Positions 1 through 9,115 of a stretch of DNA of 64,000 nt are shown here, piece by piece (within the stretch, counting starts at the first letter, position 1; each line of letters opens with the position of its first letter). The DNA is taken from positions 124,001-188,000 of the forward strand of contig CBDDJT010000001.1 in the NCBI GenBank assembly GCA_965229765.1. The letters are read 5' to 3'. The notes beneath the pieces were generated by a model. The model had not been told where the DNA came from and did not search any database. It saw only the letters and a list, made by a program, of their open reading frames with translations. Source of the stretch: ASV31 sp965229765 (GTDB lineage Bacteria > Pseudomonadota > Alphaproteobacteria > Rhodobacterales > Rhodobacteraceae). The position numbers were made by a program, and so were the translations under genes.

Positions 1-428
1 ACCAGACCACGCAGGCCGTTGATCAATTGCGTCCTTTGGCGAACAAGAAGGTCACGAGCCCGATGCAGTGAAAGCAATGACTGCTGCTCCACGGTCTTAA
101 TCGCAACAAAGCGCATCGTTGGGCGGGTCACGGATTCGCAGATTGCTTCGGCATCAATGGCATCAGACTTCCCACGCTTGACGTATGGCTTCACATACAT
201 CGGCGGGATCAACCGAACCTCGTGGCCCAAGGCCGTGAGTTCGCGAGCCCAATGATGGGCGCTGCTGCAGGATTCCATGCCGATCAGGCAGGGCTCCAAC
301 TTCGCAAAGAAAGCCAGAAACTGCGCCCGCCGCAGGGGCTTGTTGAACACCACTTCCTCGGTGGCGGTGATCCCGTGAACCTGGAAAACGTTCTTCGCCA
401 GATCAATGCCGATTGTGGTAACTTGCAT
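1..428 (-). CDS. IS110-family (IS1111-like) transposase, N-terminal part, cut by window edge
   Basis: Translating the minus strand from the ATG at 428 gives 142 codons without a stop before the window ends. The start MQVTTIGIDLAKNVFQVHG and the motifs GMESC and KSDAIDAEAI are the N-terminal RuvC-like DEDD domain of IS110-family transposases. Visible acidic residues are D9, E52, D89 and D92. The wording of the N-terminus and the VKPYVK segment resemble the IS1111 subgroup, which usually has sub-terminal inverted repeats. The C-terminal serine-containing domain lies outside the window, so intactness cannot be judged. This is established family knowledge combined with direct reading. Confidence 0.9.
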   Translation of the reverse strand, partial: MQVTTIGIDLAKNVFQVHGITATEEVVFNKPLRRAQFLAFFAKLEPCLIGMESCSSAHHWARELTALGHEVRLIPPMYVKPYVKRGKSDAIDAEAICESVTRPTMRFVAIKTVEQQSLLSLHRARDLLVRQRTQLINGLRGL

Positions 429-511
429 GGGGTGGCTCCTCTCATAAGCAGACTTTGACACCTGCACTATGGCGCATCGCGACGCCGGTTGGAGCAGGAG
501 CCATCCACCCC
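429..511. repeat. Imperfect inverted repeat just upstream of the IS110-type transposase
   Basis: GGGGTGGCTCCT at 429-440 is repeated in inverted orientation as AGGAGCCATCCACCCC at 496-511, with a 4-base insertion in the second arm. It starts directly next to the transposase ATG. It could be a sub-terminal repeat of the element end or part of a structured RNA. The other end of the element is outside the window, so this is not settled. Confidence 0.45.
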
Positions 512-1016
512 ATCGGCATTCCGCCGATGTGACGGATGCTGCGGCCTGCACGAATCTTGCCGATAGGTTCCAAAGCGTCACTCGCAAATAGCATGATTGA
601 CAGGATTCATCCGTCTCGGCCAGTTCACTGGCAGCGTAGCAGGCAAGGCCAAACATGGTTCATAGGTGGCGGCGATGCGGTGCCGCTTCCTGTGCCAGCG
701 TGCGTGCGCCAGCCAGCCAGCTGCAAGCATCGAGGTCGCAGGAATCGTTGGGTCCCTCTCCCCGCTTTACTGAAGTGCGGGTCGTCGCTGCCACGAGCTG
801 CGCCGATGTTCGACGTCGAAATTCGTACGCGAAAGAGCCTGCCAGCTTATTGGGCGCCGTTTGACACGTTAATTATTCGGTGACGGCATGGCTGGAACTG
901 CACGGGAGTTGAGAGGAATCGAGGTGCGAGCGCGGAGACCGGGGCCAGTGACATCGACGCCGCGCGCCGCCGCCCTGCCTCAGATGCCCCATCCCACGCC
1001 AAGGTGTGCGTAGCAA
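512..1016. other. No supported gene between the IS110-like end and the relic ORFs
   Basis: Several short open frames exist in this stretch, but none has a recognisable domain, a convincing ribosome-binding site or a neighbour that supports it. It probably holds mobile-element flank and decayed DNA. Confidence 0.5.
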
Positions 1017-1325
1017 TCACACGCACCCATCGAACCCACTGATATCACTTAGCTTTATGGCTTCCATTCGGCAGGCGTCGGTGGCCCCGCAGGCCTTCAG
1101 GATCCAGGTTCATTCAAGGAACTTGTGGACCAGGCTGTCGACGACGACGCAGGTCGTGCCAACGGCCTCCCAATCGGGCCTGTCGGGCCGCCCGCCGAGG
1201 AGGATATCGGCCAGAATCATGTTCGCGAGCTTTGATCAGACGCCCTCAACGCGAGAGAACGCGGCCACCAGACGCGCGCGGGCGGTGTCGATCCAGTCGA
1301 TGTTAGCTTCGTGCTTTTTGGTCAT
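1017..1325 (-). pseudogene. Decayed reading frame with in-frame stops, function unknown
   Basis: From the ATG at 1325 the minus strand reads MTKKHEANIDWIDTARARL and reaches a TGA at 1236-1238. The same frame then stays open as protein-like sequence (GGRPDRPDWEAVGTTCVVVD) to another TGA near 1117, and goes on to a final TGA at 1017-1019. Continuity of plausible protein sequence across stops in one frame suggests a gene broken by point mutations. I cannot name the family with confidence; it seems to be a cargo or accessory protein of a mobile element. The first codons overlap the end of the IS66-type relic. Confidence 0.45.
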
Positions 1326-1716
1326 CGGCGGTTTCACCGGCATCGGCTTTGCCCCCACCAGCAATGTCAGCCTCAGCAACTTCCGCCTTCGCCGCAGCGA
1401 TCTGCGCGTCGATGAATCCGACCAGTCCATCCGCGGACATCCCCTGCCGGAAGCGCCCCAGGTGTTCGGGGCGCCCCGGTAGGCGGGCCACGGACAGGAA
1501 GAGGGCGCCTGCCTCGGGAGACCACAAACCCTTCCGCTTCAGATCGTGACGCCAGGCGTAGATCTGCAGGCGTGTCACCTCGTGGCGCTGCGCAATCTGG
1601 GTCACCGTCGCGCCGTCGATCCCCCCCGCGCTCACACTCGCCAGTCTTGCCTCGTTGTCCAACCGCCGGCGGCGCTCAACGCGCAGAACATCGCCACGCA
1701 TCACCCCTCCGCACAA
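1303..1716 (-). pseudogene. IS66-family TnpA (OrfA) relic
   Basis: Residues about 6-72 (MRGDVLRVERRRR, then a helix-turn-helix around TVTQIAQRHEVTRLQIYAWR and the KRKGLW motif) match the small IS66 accessory protein TnpA. Its likely start is the ATG at 1701. After the segment GALFLSVARLPG the similarity ends and unrelated sequence follows to residue 137, so the 3' part has been replaced. No TnpB or TnpC is present downstream, so the element is dead. The gene points away from rhaK, in the same strand orientation. Confidence 0.7.
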
Positions 1717-1929
1717 AAGAGACGTCGTGCGAGACGTCGCTATGCACGTGTCCTTGGCCCTCAGGCCGAAATCTGGCAGGCGGTGCCAAACCGGTGGTTA
1801 CGATTGATCCTCCGATCCGCCAATCCCCCCCCTTTCGGCCACCCGAGTTTGACCAGGCAACCATAACACAGGATGCTGCGACGCATCCGAGGTCGGCAAA
1901 GAGCCCTTGGTGAACCAATTTCGAAGCCC

Positions 1930-3339
1930 TTAGGAGATCCGCTCTTCTGGCTCTATCGGACATTGACTTTGCAGGGCCTTCCATTCACGCGCGTAGGTCG
2001 TGAGCAGACCCCTCAGTTGCTCGTTTGGAACGGATACTTCCAGCCCGTTTTTTCCCAGGCTTCCGTCGGTCACGACAAGAAGGGCAGCGCCCTGGCTTGT
2101 TCCTGTTGTGCTTGCCATGGGAATTACCGGTGAGGACGACGTGACTGCAAGCATCCAGAGGTAGGCCTGGTTGCGGGCGAACGGGCCCTCGACGACAACC
2201 GGGCCCTCATGTCCGATGAGCTCAAGGCAACGGGACGTCACCAGCGCCAGATAGAGGGCTACCGCCGCAGACCGATGTCCGGACCCCAACGCCGGCACCG
2301 TGCCGTGCCAGCGTGCCTGTGATCCGGCGAAAGGCCCAGTCTGTGGCATCACGGCCGGCAGAAGCATTGTCTTTTGTGTCAGTACCTCGAGAATCTGCGC
2401 GGTAACCGGGTTTGCGGGTGTGCCGCCGAGCGCGATGTCGTATTCCCTCCCGCCCATGAAGCGCGCGGATGGCACGGGGTCGCCATGGGCATTCACATTG
2501 ACCAGTGTGTCGAGCGCGGGATCGAGGGTCACGGGTTTGCCGCCAACGCCCATGGCAATTACCCATGTGCCCGTCGAGATGACGCTGAACGGAGGCGCCC
2601 GCGTGACGAGATGTGACAGAAGCGATGCGTTGGAATCGTGAATACCGCAATAGACCGGAGTTTGCGAGGGGAGCCCGGTCTGGCGGGCAACCTGGGGCAG
2701 GATTGGGCCAAGACGCTCGCCGGGTTTGCGGGGCGGGGCAATCTTGTCGGCGATGCCAAGCGTTTCAGGAAGCGACGAAAACACCCCGTCGAACGGATTC
2801 CACAGATCGGTGTGGCACCCCAGAGACGTCACATCCGTCGCAAGGACGCCAGTCAGGCGGTAGGTCCAGAATTGCGGGTAGGTCACGACGTGATGGACCC
2901 TGTCCCGCAGCTGCGGGTCGGTCAGCAATTGCCAGTGAAGCTGTCCGCCAAGGTTAAGACCCAGCGGCAGGCGCGGCGACCCGGTCTGGGAGAACGCGGG
3001 CCGGATCGCATCGTAGGCGTTGGCACAGGCGTCTGGACCGTCGTGCTCGTAATCGAGGATGGGTGCCGCCAGCTCGCCGTCCTTATCTAGCAAAGCGCCC
3101 GCCGCCCCGTGCGTGGTGACGGTAATCGCCTCGATACCGTACTCGGCGTGGAAGCGGGCAAGCCCGTTCAACAGGAACGCCCAATGCCCCTCGACATCGA
3201 AATGCGGAAAAGGCGGGCCGGGCAAGACCGTATTCGGCCGTGTGATGACCGCGACTTCCGATAGGTCAGAAAGCCGGACGAGTGCCAGCTTGGCGTTCGT
3301 CTTGCCGATGTCGATGACGGCGACGTGTCCGCTGGTCAT
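1930..3339 (-). CDS. rhaK: FGGY-family carbohydrate kinase, rhamnulokinase RhaK
   Basis: Predicted to phosphorylate L-rhamnulose with ATP in the cytoplasm, giving rhamnulose-1-phosphate for RhaD. The 469-residue length is normal for FGGY kinases. The N-terminal ATPase-fold strand VIDIGKTNAK and the central GIHDSNASL and STGTWVIAM segments are typical of the family, closest to the kinase of rhizobial rhamnose operons. The start overlaps the rhaM stop in an ATGA, so translation is probably coupled. It is the last gene of the rhaR-S-T-P-Q-M-K operon. In some rhizobia this kinase is also needed for rhamnose transport; whether that holds here is inference. Confidence 0.88.
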   Translation of the reverse strand: MTSGHVAVIDIGKTNAKLALVRLSDLSEVAVITRPNTVLPGPPFPHFDVEGHWAFLLNGLARFHAEYGIEAITVTTHGAAGALLDKDGELAAPILDYEHDGPDACANAYDAIRPAFSQTGSPRLPLGLNLGGQLHWQLLTDPQLRDRVHHVVTYPQFWTYRLTGVLATDVTSLGCHTDLWNPFDGVFSSLPETLGIADKIAPPRKPGERLGPILPQVARQTGLPSQTPVYCGIHDSNASLLSHLVTRAPPFSVISTGTWVIAMGVGGKPVTLDPALDTLVNVNAHGDPVPSARFMGGREYDIALGGTPANPVTAQILEVLTQKTMLLPAVMPQTGPFAGSQARWHGTVPALGSGHRSAAVALYLALVTSRCLELIGHEGPVVVEGPFARNQAYLWMLAVTSSSPVIPMASTTGTSQGAALLVVTDGSLGKNGLEVSVPNEQLRGLLTTYAREWKALQSQCPIEPEERIS

Positions 3340-3650
3340 GGCATATGGAAGACGGGCGTCAGTGACACCACGACCGGTTCGTTGTCGTCATGGACCTGCA
3401 TGATGTCGGCCATGTGCGCCCACCATTTCTTCATGATGGCGTGGCTCGGCAGGTCGTCCATCTTGTGGTCATCCGTACGCCAGAGAACACCGAAAAGAAT
3501 GTTCGTCTCCTCGTCTAGATGGATGGAATAGTCCGAGACGCCGGCGTCCTTCAGAAGCGCCACCAGCTCTGGCCAGATCTCGTCATGGCGCTTCTTGTAT
3601 TCATCTTTCGCCCCCGGATTGAGACGCATCTTGAAGGCATGTTTCTGCAT
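3336..3650 (-). CDS. rhaM: L-rhamnose mutarotase
   Basis: A 104-residue protein, the normal size for RhaM/RhaU. It interconverts alpha- and beta-L-rhamnopyranose to feed the isomerase. Family signatures are MQKHAFKMRLNPGAKDEYKK at the start, RHDEIWPEL with the catalytic-region histidine at position 22, and the tryptophan pair in MKKWWAHM. The ATG at 3650 overlaps the rhaQ stop by four bases (ATGA), and its stop overlaps the rhaK start in the same way. A longer upstream frame is only the shadow of rhaQ. Confidence 0.93.
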   Translation of the reverse strand: MQKHAFKMRLNPGAKDEYKKRHDEIWPELVALLKDAGVSDYSIHLDEETNILFGVLWRTDDHKMDDLPSHAIMKKWWAHMADIMQVHDDNEPVVVSLTPVFHMP

Positions 3651-4633
3651 CAGGCGCGCCACCTCTCCCAAAGCCGCGGCAGGGCGATGACGCCGATCAG
3701 AAGCGCGCCGATCACAATGGACATCACGATCCCGGGCACGTTGAGAAGGCCAAGCCCGAACGTCACCAGCCCCATGACGAACGCAGCGATCACCACGCCG
3801 GGTATCGACCCCGAGCCGCCGAGGATGCTGACCCCGCCGAGGACGACCATTGTGACGATCTCCAGTTCCCATCCCAGCGCGATGGACGGGCGGGTCGAGG
3901 CCAGCCGCGAGGTCAGGCAGATCGCTGCCACGCCCGACATCAACCCTGTAAGCAGGAAGAGTATGAACTTCACGCGGGACACACGGGTGCCCGAGAACTG
4001 GGCACCAACCGGGTTATTGCCGATGGCATAAACGGCCCGCCCGAAGTTCGTCTTGTGGAGAAGGACGAAGTAGACTAGCGCGATCAGGGCGAAGAGCACC
4101 AGCTCGAACGAGATGACCCAGAAAACGTAGCCTTGCCCGAAGAAGGCGAACTCGGACGGGTAGCCGCGATAGGCCTGGTCGCCCAGAACGATGTAACTGA
4201 TGCCACGGAAAAGGCTCATCGTGCCGATGGTGACGACGATGGAGGGCAGGCCCATCCGGGTGACGAGAAAGCCGTTGAAGGCGCCGCAAAGAAGCCCGAC
4301 GCCCAGTCCGATCAGCACGAGCCCCGGCGTGCCGACACCCACTTGAACGGCGGCACCCATGGCGGTCGAGGCCAGCGCGATGATCGAGGCCACAGAGAGG
4401 TCGATCTCTCCCGCGATGATCAGCAACGCCATCGCGAAGGCGATCATCGCCTTTTCCGTGAAGTTGAACGTCATGTCGCTTAGGTTCCAGGCGTTCAGGA
4501 AATAGGGCGACGCGAGGCTGTTGGCGATGAAGATGGCGACGGCGACAGCCAGAAGCAGCGTCTCCCAGCTTTTGAGGCGCTGCTCCAGCGGGGATCGCAG
4601 GCGGTCGGGAATACTGCGGGTCGTGTCTGTCAT
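3650..4633 (-). CDS. rhaQ: Rhamnose ABC transporter permease RhaQ
   Basis: A 327-residue inner-membrane permease of the ribose/rhamnose ABC importer class (BPD_transp_2). About eight to ten hydrophobic segments are visible, and the family motif GEIDLSVASI lies in the first third, followed by GLLCGAFNGFLV. It pairs with RhaP to form the channel energised by RhaT. The ATG at 4633 overlaps the rhaP stop by four bases, so translational coupling is likely. Confidence 0.92.
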   Translation of the reverse strand: MTDTTRSIPDRLRSPLEQRLKSWETLLLAVAVAIFIANSLASPYFLNAWNLSDMTFNFTEKAMIAFAMALLIIAGEIDLSVASIIALASTAMGAAVQVGVGTPGLVLIGLGVGLLCGAFNGFLVTRMGLPSIVVTIGTMSLFRGISYIVLGDQAYRGYPSEFAFFGQGYVFWVISFELVLFALIALVYFVLLHKTNFGRAVYAIGNNPVGAQFSGTRVSRVKFILFLLTGLMSGVAAICLTSRLASTRPSIALGWELEIVTMVVLGGVSILGGSGSIPGVVIAAFVMGLVTFGLGLLNVPGIVMSIVIGALLIGVIALPRLWERWRA

Positions 4634-5613
4634 GTGGCCTGCTCCGCGCGCTTGAGGATGATCCGGCCCTTGCCCCGGTTGGCCTGGGCATTCAGCGCCA
4701 CCGCGATGATGATCGCGCCACCCGAGATCGCTAGCTGCCAGAAGGGCGAGATATCGACGACCGGCAAGGCATTGGAGATGATCCCAAGGAACAGGGCCCC
4801 AAGCATCGCGCCCACTACGGTGCCGATCCCCCCCATGATCGCGACGCCGCCGATGACACAGGCCGCCACGACGTTGAGTTCGAACCCGCCGGCCAGATCG
4901 ACGAAGGCGACGGCGAAGCGGGAGACCCAGAGATACCCGGTCAGGCCCGCCAGAGCGCCCGAGATCGTGAAGGCCCAGAACTGGGTCTTGCCGACGTCGA
5001 TGCCGGCATAGGTGGCCGCATGCGGGTTGCCGCCCGCGGCGTAGAAGGCGCGGCCGAGGGTAGTGCGGGTCATCACGAGGGAGAAGAACACGACCGCAAG
5101 GATCGCCATCCAGCTCATCACCGGCAGGCCCAGAAGTTCCGCACGTGGGAAGGCCTTGAACGAGTCACTGAACTCATGGGCATTGACCCATTTGCCGTCG
5201 GACAAAAGGAAGATCGTGCCGCGAAAGATCGCCATCGTGCCCAGCGTCACGACGATGGGCGGAATGGCGAGCTTCCAGACCAGAACGCCGTTCAGCATGC
5301 CGAGCAGCGTGCCGAAACCGATGGCGATGACGATGATCACCGCCACCGGCAGGCCCGGCATCGCAACGTTGATCATCGCAACGACCATGCCCGTCAGCGC
5401 CAGATTGGCCGCAACGCTGAGGTCGATGCAGCGCGTCAGGATCACGATCATCTGGCCGATGGCCAGCAGGATCAGCGGCGCGGTGTCATTGAAGACGTTC
5501 GCCAGGTTCGACGGTGCGATGAAGGCGGGAAACCGCGAGGCGATGATGGCCAGAAGCGCAAGGATCGCGCCGGTCAGCAGCACCTCGCGGGACATCAGGA
5601 ATTGTTTGGACAT
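4630..5613 (-). CDS. rhaP: Rhamnose ABC transporter permease RhaP
   Basis: A 327-residue inner-membrane permease paralogous to RhaQ, with the motif CIDLSVAANLALTG and LGMLNGVLVWKL. I chose the ATG at 5613 (MSKQFLMS). It has an AAAGGCGG ribosome-binding site and lies 13 bases after the rhaT stop; the longer frame would overlap rhaT. It forms the second half of the heterodimeric membrane channel. Confidence 0.92.
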   Translation of the reverse strand: MSKQFLMSREVLLTGAILALLAIIASRFPAFIAPSNLANVFNDTAPLILLAIGQMIVILTRCIDLSVAANLALTGMVVAMINVAMPGLPVAVIIVIAIGFGTLLGMLNGVLVWKLAIPPIVVTLGTMAIFRGTIFLLSDGKWVNAHEFSDSFKAFPRAELLGLPVMSWMAILAVVFFSLVMTRTTLGRAFYAAGGNPHAATYAGIDVGKTQFWAFTISGALAGLTGYLWVSRFAVAFVDLAGGFELNVVAACVIGGVAIMGGIGTVVGAMLGALFLGIISNALPVVDISPFWQLAISGGAIIIAVALNAQANRGKGRIILKRAEQAT

Positions 5614-5626
5614 AGGCCCGCCTTTC

Positions 5627-7159
5627 TCAGATGCCGGCAGCGTGACGCACAAGCGTTTCGGGTGTCATCTCTTCGCCCGAAAGCTCCGCCGCGATCCGGC
5701 CCTCGCGCATCACGATCACCCGGTCGGACATGCCGAGGACTTCCGGGATTTCCGAGCTGACCATGATGACCGCCAGACCCTGAGCCGCAAGTTCGGCCAT
5801 GAATTCATGCACGGCGGCCTTCGATCCGATATCAATGCCCTTGGTCGGCTCGTCGAGAATGATGACCCGGGGCTGGGTGGCCAGCCACTTTGCAATGACG
5901 ACCTTTTGCTGATTGCCGCCGGACAGGTTGCCGACATGCGTGTCCAGCGAGGCTGCGCGCAGGTCGAGCCGCACGGTGTACTCCCGCGCCAGCTTGAATT
6001 CTTCGGCCAGCCGCAGGAAGCCATTGCGCGAGGTGCGGTCAAGCGACGACAGCGTCACGTTCTGGAAGATCGGCAGCGCGGTGATCGCCCCCTGGGTGCC
6101 GCGGTCCTCGGGCACATAAACGATGCCTTTGCCGACGGCATCTGCAGGGGATCGGATCACGGCGCGCTCGCCGTCGATCCGCACCTCGCCCGCCGAAGGG
6201 CGCGTGATGCCGAATAGCGCCTGCATGAGTTCGGAACGGCCCGCACCGACCAGACCATAAAACCCGAGGATCTCTCCCCTGCGCAACCTGAAGCTGATGT
6301 CGGCGAATTCGGTCGGATGCTCGTAGCCTTCGACCACAAAAAGCTCATCGCCGACGTTGTGGGCGCGGTCGGGGAAGATCTGGCTGACATCCCGGCCGAC
6401 CATCATCTTGACCAGTTCGGCCTCGGACACATCGGCGATGGCACCATTGCCCACCAGGGCACCATCCCGGAAGACCGTGAAATTGTCTGCGATGCGGAAG
6501 ATCTCGTCGAACTTGTGGCTGATGAAGAGGATGGCCTTGCCCTGGCCTTTCAGCTTTTCCACGAGTTCGTAAAGCTCTTCGATTTCCTTCTGGCTGAGCG
6601 CGGCGGTGGGCTCGTCCATGATGACCACGCTGGCGTCGATGGACAGCGCGCGGGCGATGGCCACCAGGTGCTTGTTGGCGATGCCGAGGTCCTTGAGCTT
6701 GTTGCGCGGGTCGATGTTGGCACCGATGCCCTCAAGGATCTCGCGGGCCTTCTCGACCATCGTGGCGGTGTCGATCAGGCCGAACCGCCCGCGAGGCGCG
6801 TGGCCCAGAAACACGTTCTCGGCCACCGACAATTCATCGAACAGAACCGTTTCCTGGTGGATCGCGGTAACGCCGGCGGCGCCGGCATCCTGAGCGGTGA
6901 GAAGACGGACAGGCTGGCCACCCATCTCGATCTGCCCGCCATCGGGCTGATAGATGCCGGTCAGGATCTTGACGACCGTGGATTTGCCCGCGCCGTTTTC
7001 GCCCACCAGGGCGGTGACCTTGCCGGGGAAAAGCTCCAGCGACACTTCCGACAGAGCCGTGACACCGGGGAAGGTCTTGGTCACCCGGTTCAGCGACAGG
7101 ATCGGGACCGCGCCGTCGGGGCGGGCAACGTCGGGTTTCTGAGCTGCTTGCATCAACAT
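5627..7159 (-). CDS. rhaT: Rhamnose ABC transporter ATP-binding protein RhaT (double ABC domain)
   Basis: A 510-residue cytoplasmic ATPase with two tandem ABC domains, as in RbsA and XylG. The first has Walker A GENGAGKST at about 53-61 and Walker B VVIMDEPTAALS near 180. The second has the degenerate P-loop GLVGAGRSE, signature LSGGNQQKV and Walker B VIILDEPTKGID. The degenerate second P-loop is normal for this family and suggests one efficient ATP site. It follows rhaS after a strong hairpin, which may lower its expression relative to the binding protein. Confidence 0.93.
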   Translation of the reverse strand: MLMQAAQKPDVARPDGAVPILSLNRVTKTFPGVTALSEVSLELFPGKVTALVGENGAGKSTVVKILTGIYQPDGGQIEMGGQPVRLLTAQDAGAAGVTAIHQETVLFDELSVAENVFLGHAPRGRFGLIDTATMVEKAREILEGIGANIDPRNKLKDLGIANKHLVAIARALSIDASVVIMDEPTAALSQKEIEELYELVEKLKGQGKAILFISHKFDEIFRIADNFTVFRDGALVGNGAIADVSEAELVKMMVGRDVSQIFPDRAHNVGDELFVVEGYEHPTEFADISFRLRRGEILGFYGLVGAGRSELMQALFGITRPSAGEVRIDGERAVIRSPADAVGKGIVYVPEDRGTQGAITALPIFQNVTLSSLDRTSRNGFLRLAEEFKLAREYTVRLDLRAASLDTHVGNLSGGNQQKVVIAKWLATQPRVIILDEPTKGIDIGSKAAVHEFMAELAAQGLAVIMVSSEIPEVLGMSDRVIVMREGRIAAELSGEEMTPETLVRHAAGI

Positions 7160-7186
7160 CCGGTTCGGTCCTGGTCTCGATGGGGT

Positions 7187-7214
7187 ATCGGCGCAGCGGG
7201 TTCGCTGCGCCGAT
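7187..7214 (-). terminator. Intercistronic hairpin between rhaS and rhaT
   Basis: A perfect 12-bp stem (ATCGGCGCAGCG on the plus strand) with a 4-base loop lies in the 68-base gap after rhaS. There is no U-run on the minus-strand transcript, so it is better read as an RNA-stabilising or partial-termination structure that favours the binding-protein mRNA than as a full terminator. Confidence 0.7.
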
Positions 7215-7227
7215 CCAGGTCAGACGA

Positions 7228-8229
7228 TCAGAAGATGTCCTTGAACTGATCGATGTTGGACGCGTCGTAGGTGAACGGATCCGACATGGCGGCGGTGTTG
7301 GTGTCGTCGAGCGTTACCGAGCCCATCCGGCCCGTCGGGATTTCCGCACCCGGTTCGGCGGTCGCGGCTTCCGTTGCCAAGGCGTGCGCGATCATCGTCG
7401 CGGAGTAGCCAAGGTCGATCGGGTTCCAGATGGCAAAGCTCTCGGTGGCGCCGGATTCGACACAGCCGGCCATCTCGGACGGCAGGCCAAGGCCGGTCAC
7501 GTTGATCTCACCGATCTTGCCCGCATCGGACACCGCCTGACAGGAGGCCAGAATGCCGACGGTCGTGGGCGCGATGATGGCCTTCAGGTCCGGGTAGGAC
7601 GCCATCAGGCCCTGGGCCTCGCGGTAGGACTTGTCAGACAGGTCATCGCCGTAGACCGTGGCGACAAGCTCGATGCCGGGGTAGTTCGGCAGCACCGCTT
7701 CGGCGGCCGCGATCCAGGCGTTCTGGTTGGTCGCCGTGGCCGAGGCCGACAGGATCGCCACCTGACCGCCGTCAGGCATATGGTCTGCGGCAAGCTTGAG
7801 GATCGTGTTGCCGATCAGCGGGGTGGAAGACGGGTTCAGGTGCATCTGACGGCCATCTTCATTGACGCCGCTGTCCCACGAGATCACGGTGATGCCCCGC
7901 TGCATCGCGCGGCTCAGGGCGGGGGCGACTGCGTCAGGGTCGTTAGCCGAAATCGCGATGGCATCGACGCCCTGGGCGATCAGCGAGTTGATGACCTCGA
8001 TCTGACCCTCCGCGGTGGTGTCGGTCGGACCGGTATAGATGATCTCGACATTGCCAAGCTCGGCGGCAGCTTCCTCGGCGCCTTTCGCGGCGGCCTCGAA
8101 GAAGCCGATACCCAGCGCCTTGACGACGAGCGCGATGCGCATGTTGTCCTGCGCCATGGCGCTGGTGCCCATGAGGCCGGCGGCAAGGCTCATGCCCGCG
8201 ACCAGCGAAGTGAATGTGCGACGTTTCAT
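7228..8229 (-). CDS. rhaS: Rhamnose ABC transporter substrate-binding protein RhaS
   Basis: A 333-residue periplasmic sugar-binding protein (Peripla_BP_4 fold). The start at 8229 gives a clean Sec signal peptide (MKRRTFTSLVAGMSLAAGLM, ending TSAMA before QDN) and has GGGAGGACATCAA just upstream as ribosome-binding site. Motifs such as GVDAIAISANDPDAVAP are typical of the RbsB/RhaS group. It delivers L-rhamnose to RhaPQT. It lies 38 bases after rhaR in the operon. Confidence 0.92.
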   Translation of the reverse strand: MKRRTFTSLVAGMSLAAGLMGTSAMAQDNMRIALVVKALGIGFFEAAAKGAEEAAAELGNVEIIYTGPTDTTAEGQIEVINSLIAQGVDAIAISANDPDAVAPALSRAMQRGITVISWDSGVNEDGRQMHLNPSSTPLIGNTILKLAADHMPDGGQVAILSASATATNQNAWIAAAEAVLPNYPGIELVATVYGDDLSDKSYREAQGLMASYPDLKAIIAPTTVGILASCQAVSDAGKIGEINVTGLGLPSEMAGCVESGATESFAIWNPIDLGYSATMIAHALATEAATAEPGAEIPTGRMGSVTLDDTNTAAMSDPFTYDASNIDQFKDIF

Positions 8230-8267
8230 TTGATGTCCTCCCAGAGAGACGTTTGCTTTAGGCCGTT

Positions 8268-9071
8268 TCATGAGGCGGCCTCTTCCTCTTGAGCGCCCCC
8301 CGTTTGGGCGACGATCAGTTTCACGTCCGCAGCGTCCAGCATGGCTGCCGCCTTGTCCGAGATCCCTTCATCCGTGATCAGTGTGGAAATGCGTTCGAGC
8401 CCGCAAAGCACGAGGCTGGAGCGCTGGTCGAACTTGCTGCTGTCCACCAGCACGACAAGTTCATCGGCCTGCCCCATCAGCTTTTCCTCGGCGCGGATCA
8501 GCAGCGGGTCGGCCTCCATCAGCCCCAGCGGGCCGATCCCCTGCGCGCCCATGAACATGCGGCGGGCGTAGAAATTGCGCGTCACGTCATTCTCGAAGGG
8601 CGAAAGGATGATGTTCTGTTCGCGATAGATCGCACCGCCCGACACCATAACGGTATTCTTGGAATGCTTCAGAAGATGGTCGGCGATTGGAAACGAGTTG
8701 GTGAAGACCTGGCAGCGCCGGGTCGCCAGTGGATGCACCATCTGGAACGTGGTCGTCCCGCCGTTGATGATGATCGGATCGCCGTCATCGCACAGATCCA
8801 CGGCAGCACGCGCGATGGCCTGCTTTTCGGTGATCCGAAGCGTTACGTTCACGGCAAAGGTGCGGCCGGCGAGGCCGACGAATTGCGGAGGGGCCAGCGC
8901 CTCTACCCCGCCACGGACGCGGCGCACCTTCTGCTGCATGTGAAGGGCGGCGATGTCGCGGCGGATCGTGGCCTCGGATGCGCCGGTCAGGTTGCACAGA
9001 TCGACAACCGTCACCACGGCCCGGTCCTGGACGGCGGACAGAATGATCCTGTGGCGTTCTTTCTCGTGCAT
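8268..9071 (-). CDS. rhaR: DeoR-family rhamnose regulator RhaR
   Basis: A 267-residue regulator with an N-terminal DeoR winged helix (about 1-57; GASEATIRRDIAAL is the recognition segment) and a C-terminal DeoRC sugar-phosphate sensing domain (IINGGTTTFQMVHPL, VVLVDSSKFDQRS). The ATG at 9071 is preferred because AGGGAGG lies 7 bases upstream; the frame opens 39 bases earlier without such a site. It most likely represses both divergent rhamnose units from the repeat-rich region at 9116-9187 and is relieved by a pathway intermediate; the inducer is inferred. Despite the shared name it is unrelated to the AraC-type RhaR of E. coli. Confidence 0.87.
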   Translation of the reverse strand: MHEKERHRIILSAVQDRAVVTVVDLCNLTGASEATIRRDIAALHMQQKVRRVRGGVEALAPPQFVGLAGRTFAVNVTLRITEKQAIARAAVDLCDDGDPIIINGGTTTFQMVHPLATRRCQVFTNSFPIADHLLKHSKNTVMVSGGAIYREQNIILSPFENDVTRNFYARRMFMGAQGIGPLGLMEADPLLIRAEEKLMGQADELVVLVDSSKFDQRSSLVLCGLERISTLITDEGISDKAAAMLDAADVKLIVAQTGGAQEEEAAS

Positions 9072-9115
9072 GGATGCCTCCCTGACGATGAAGGCTGCAG
9101 GGATTCTCATGCTGC

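Noticed and set aside
5020..6217. Long plus-strand open frames opposite rhaP and rhaT
   Set aside because: They are rich in Arg, His and Gly, have no domain or ribosome-binding site, and lie antisense to clearly real ABC genes. They are codon-bias shadows.
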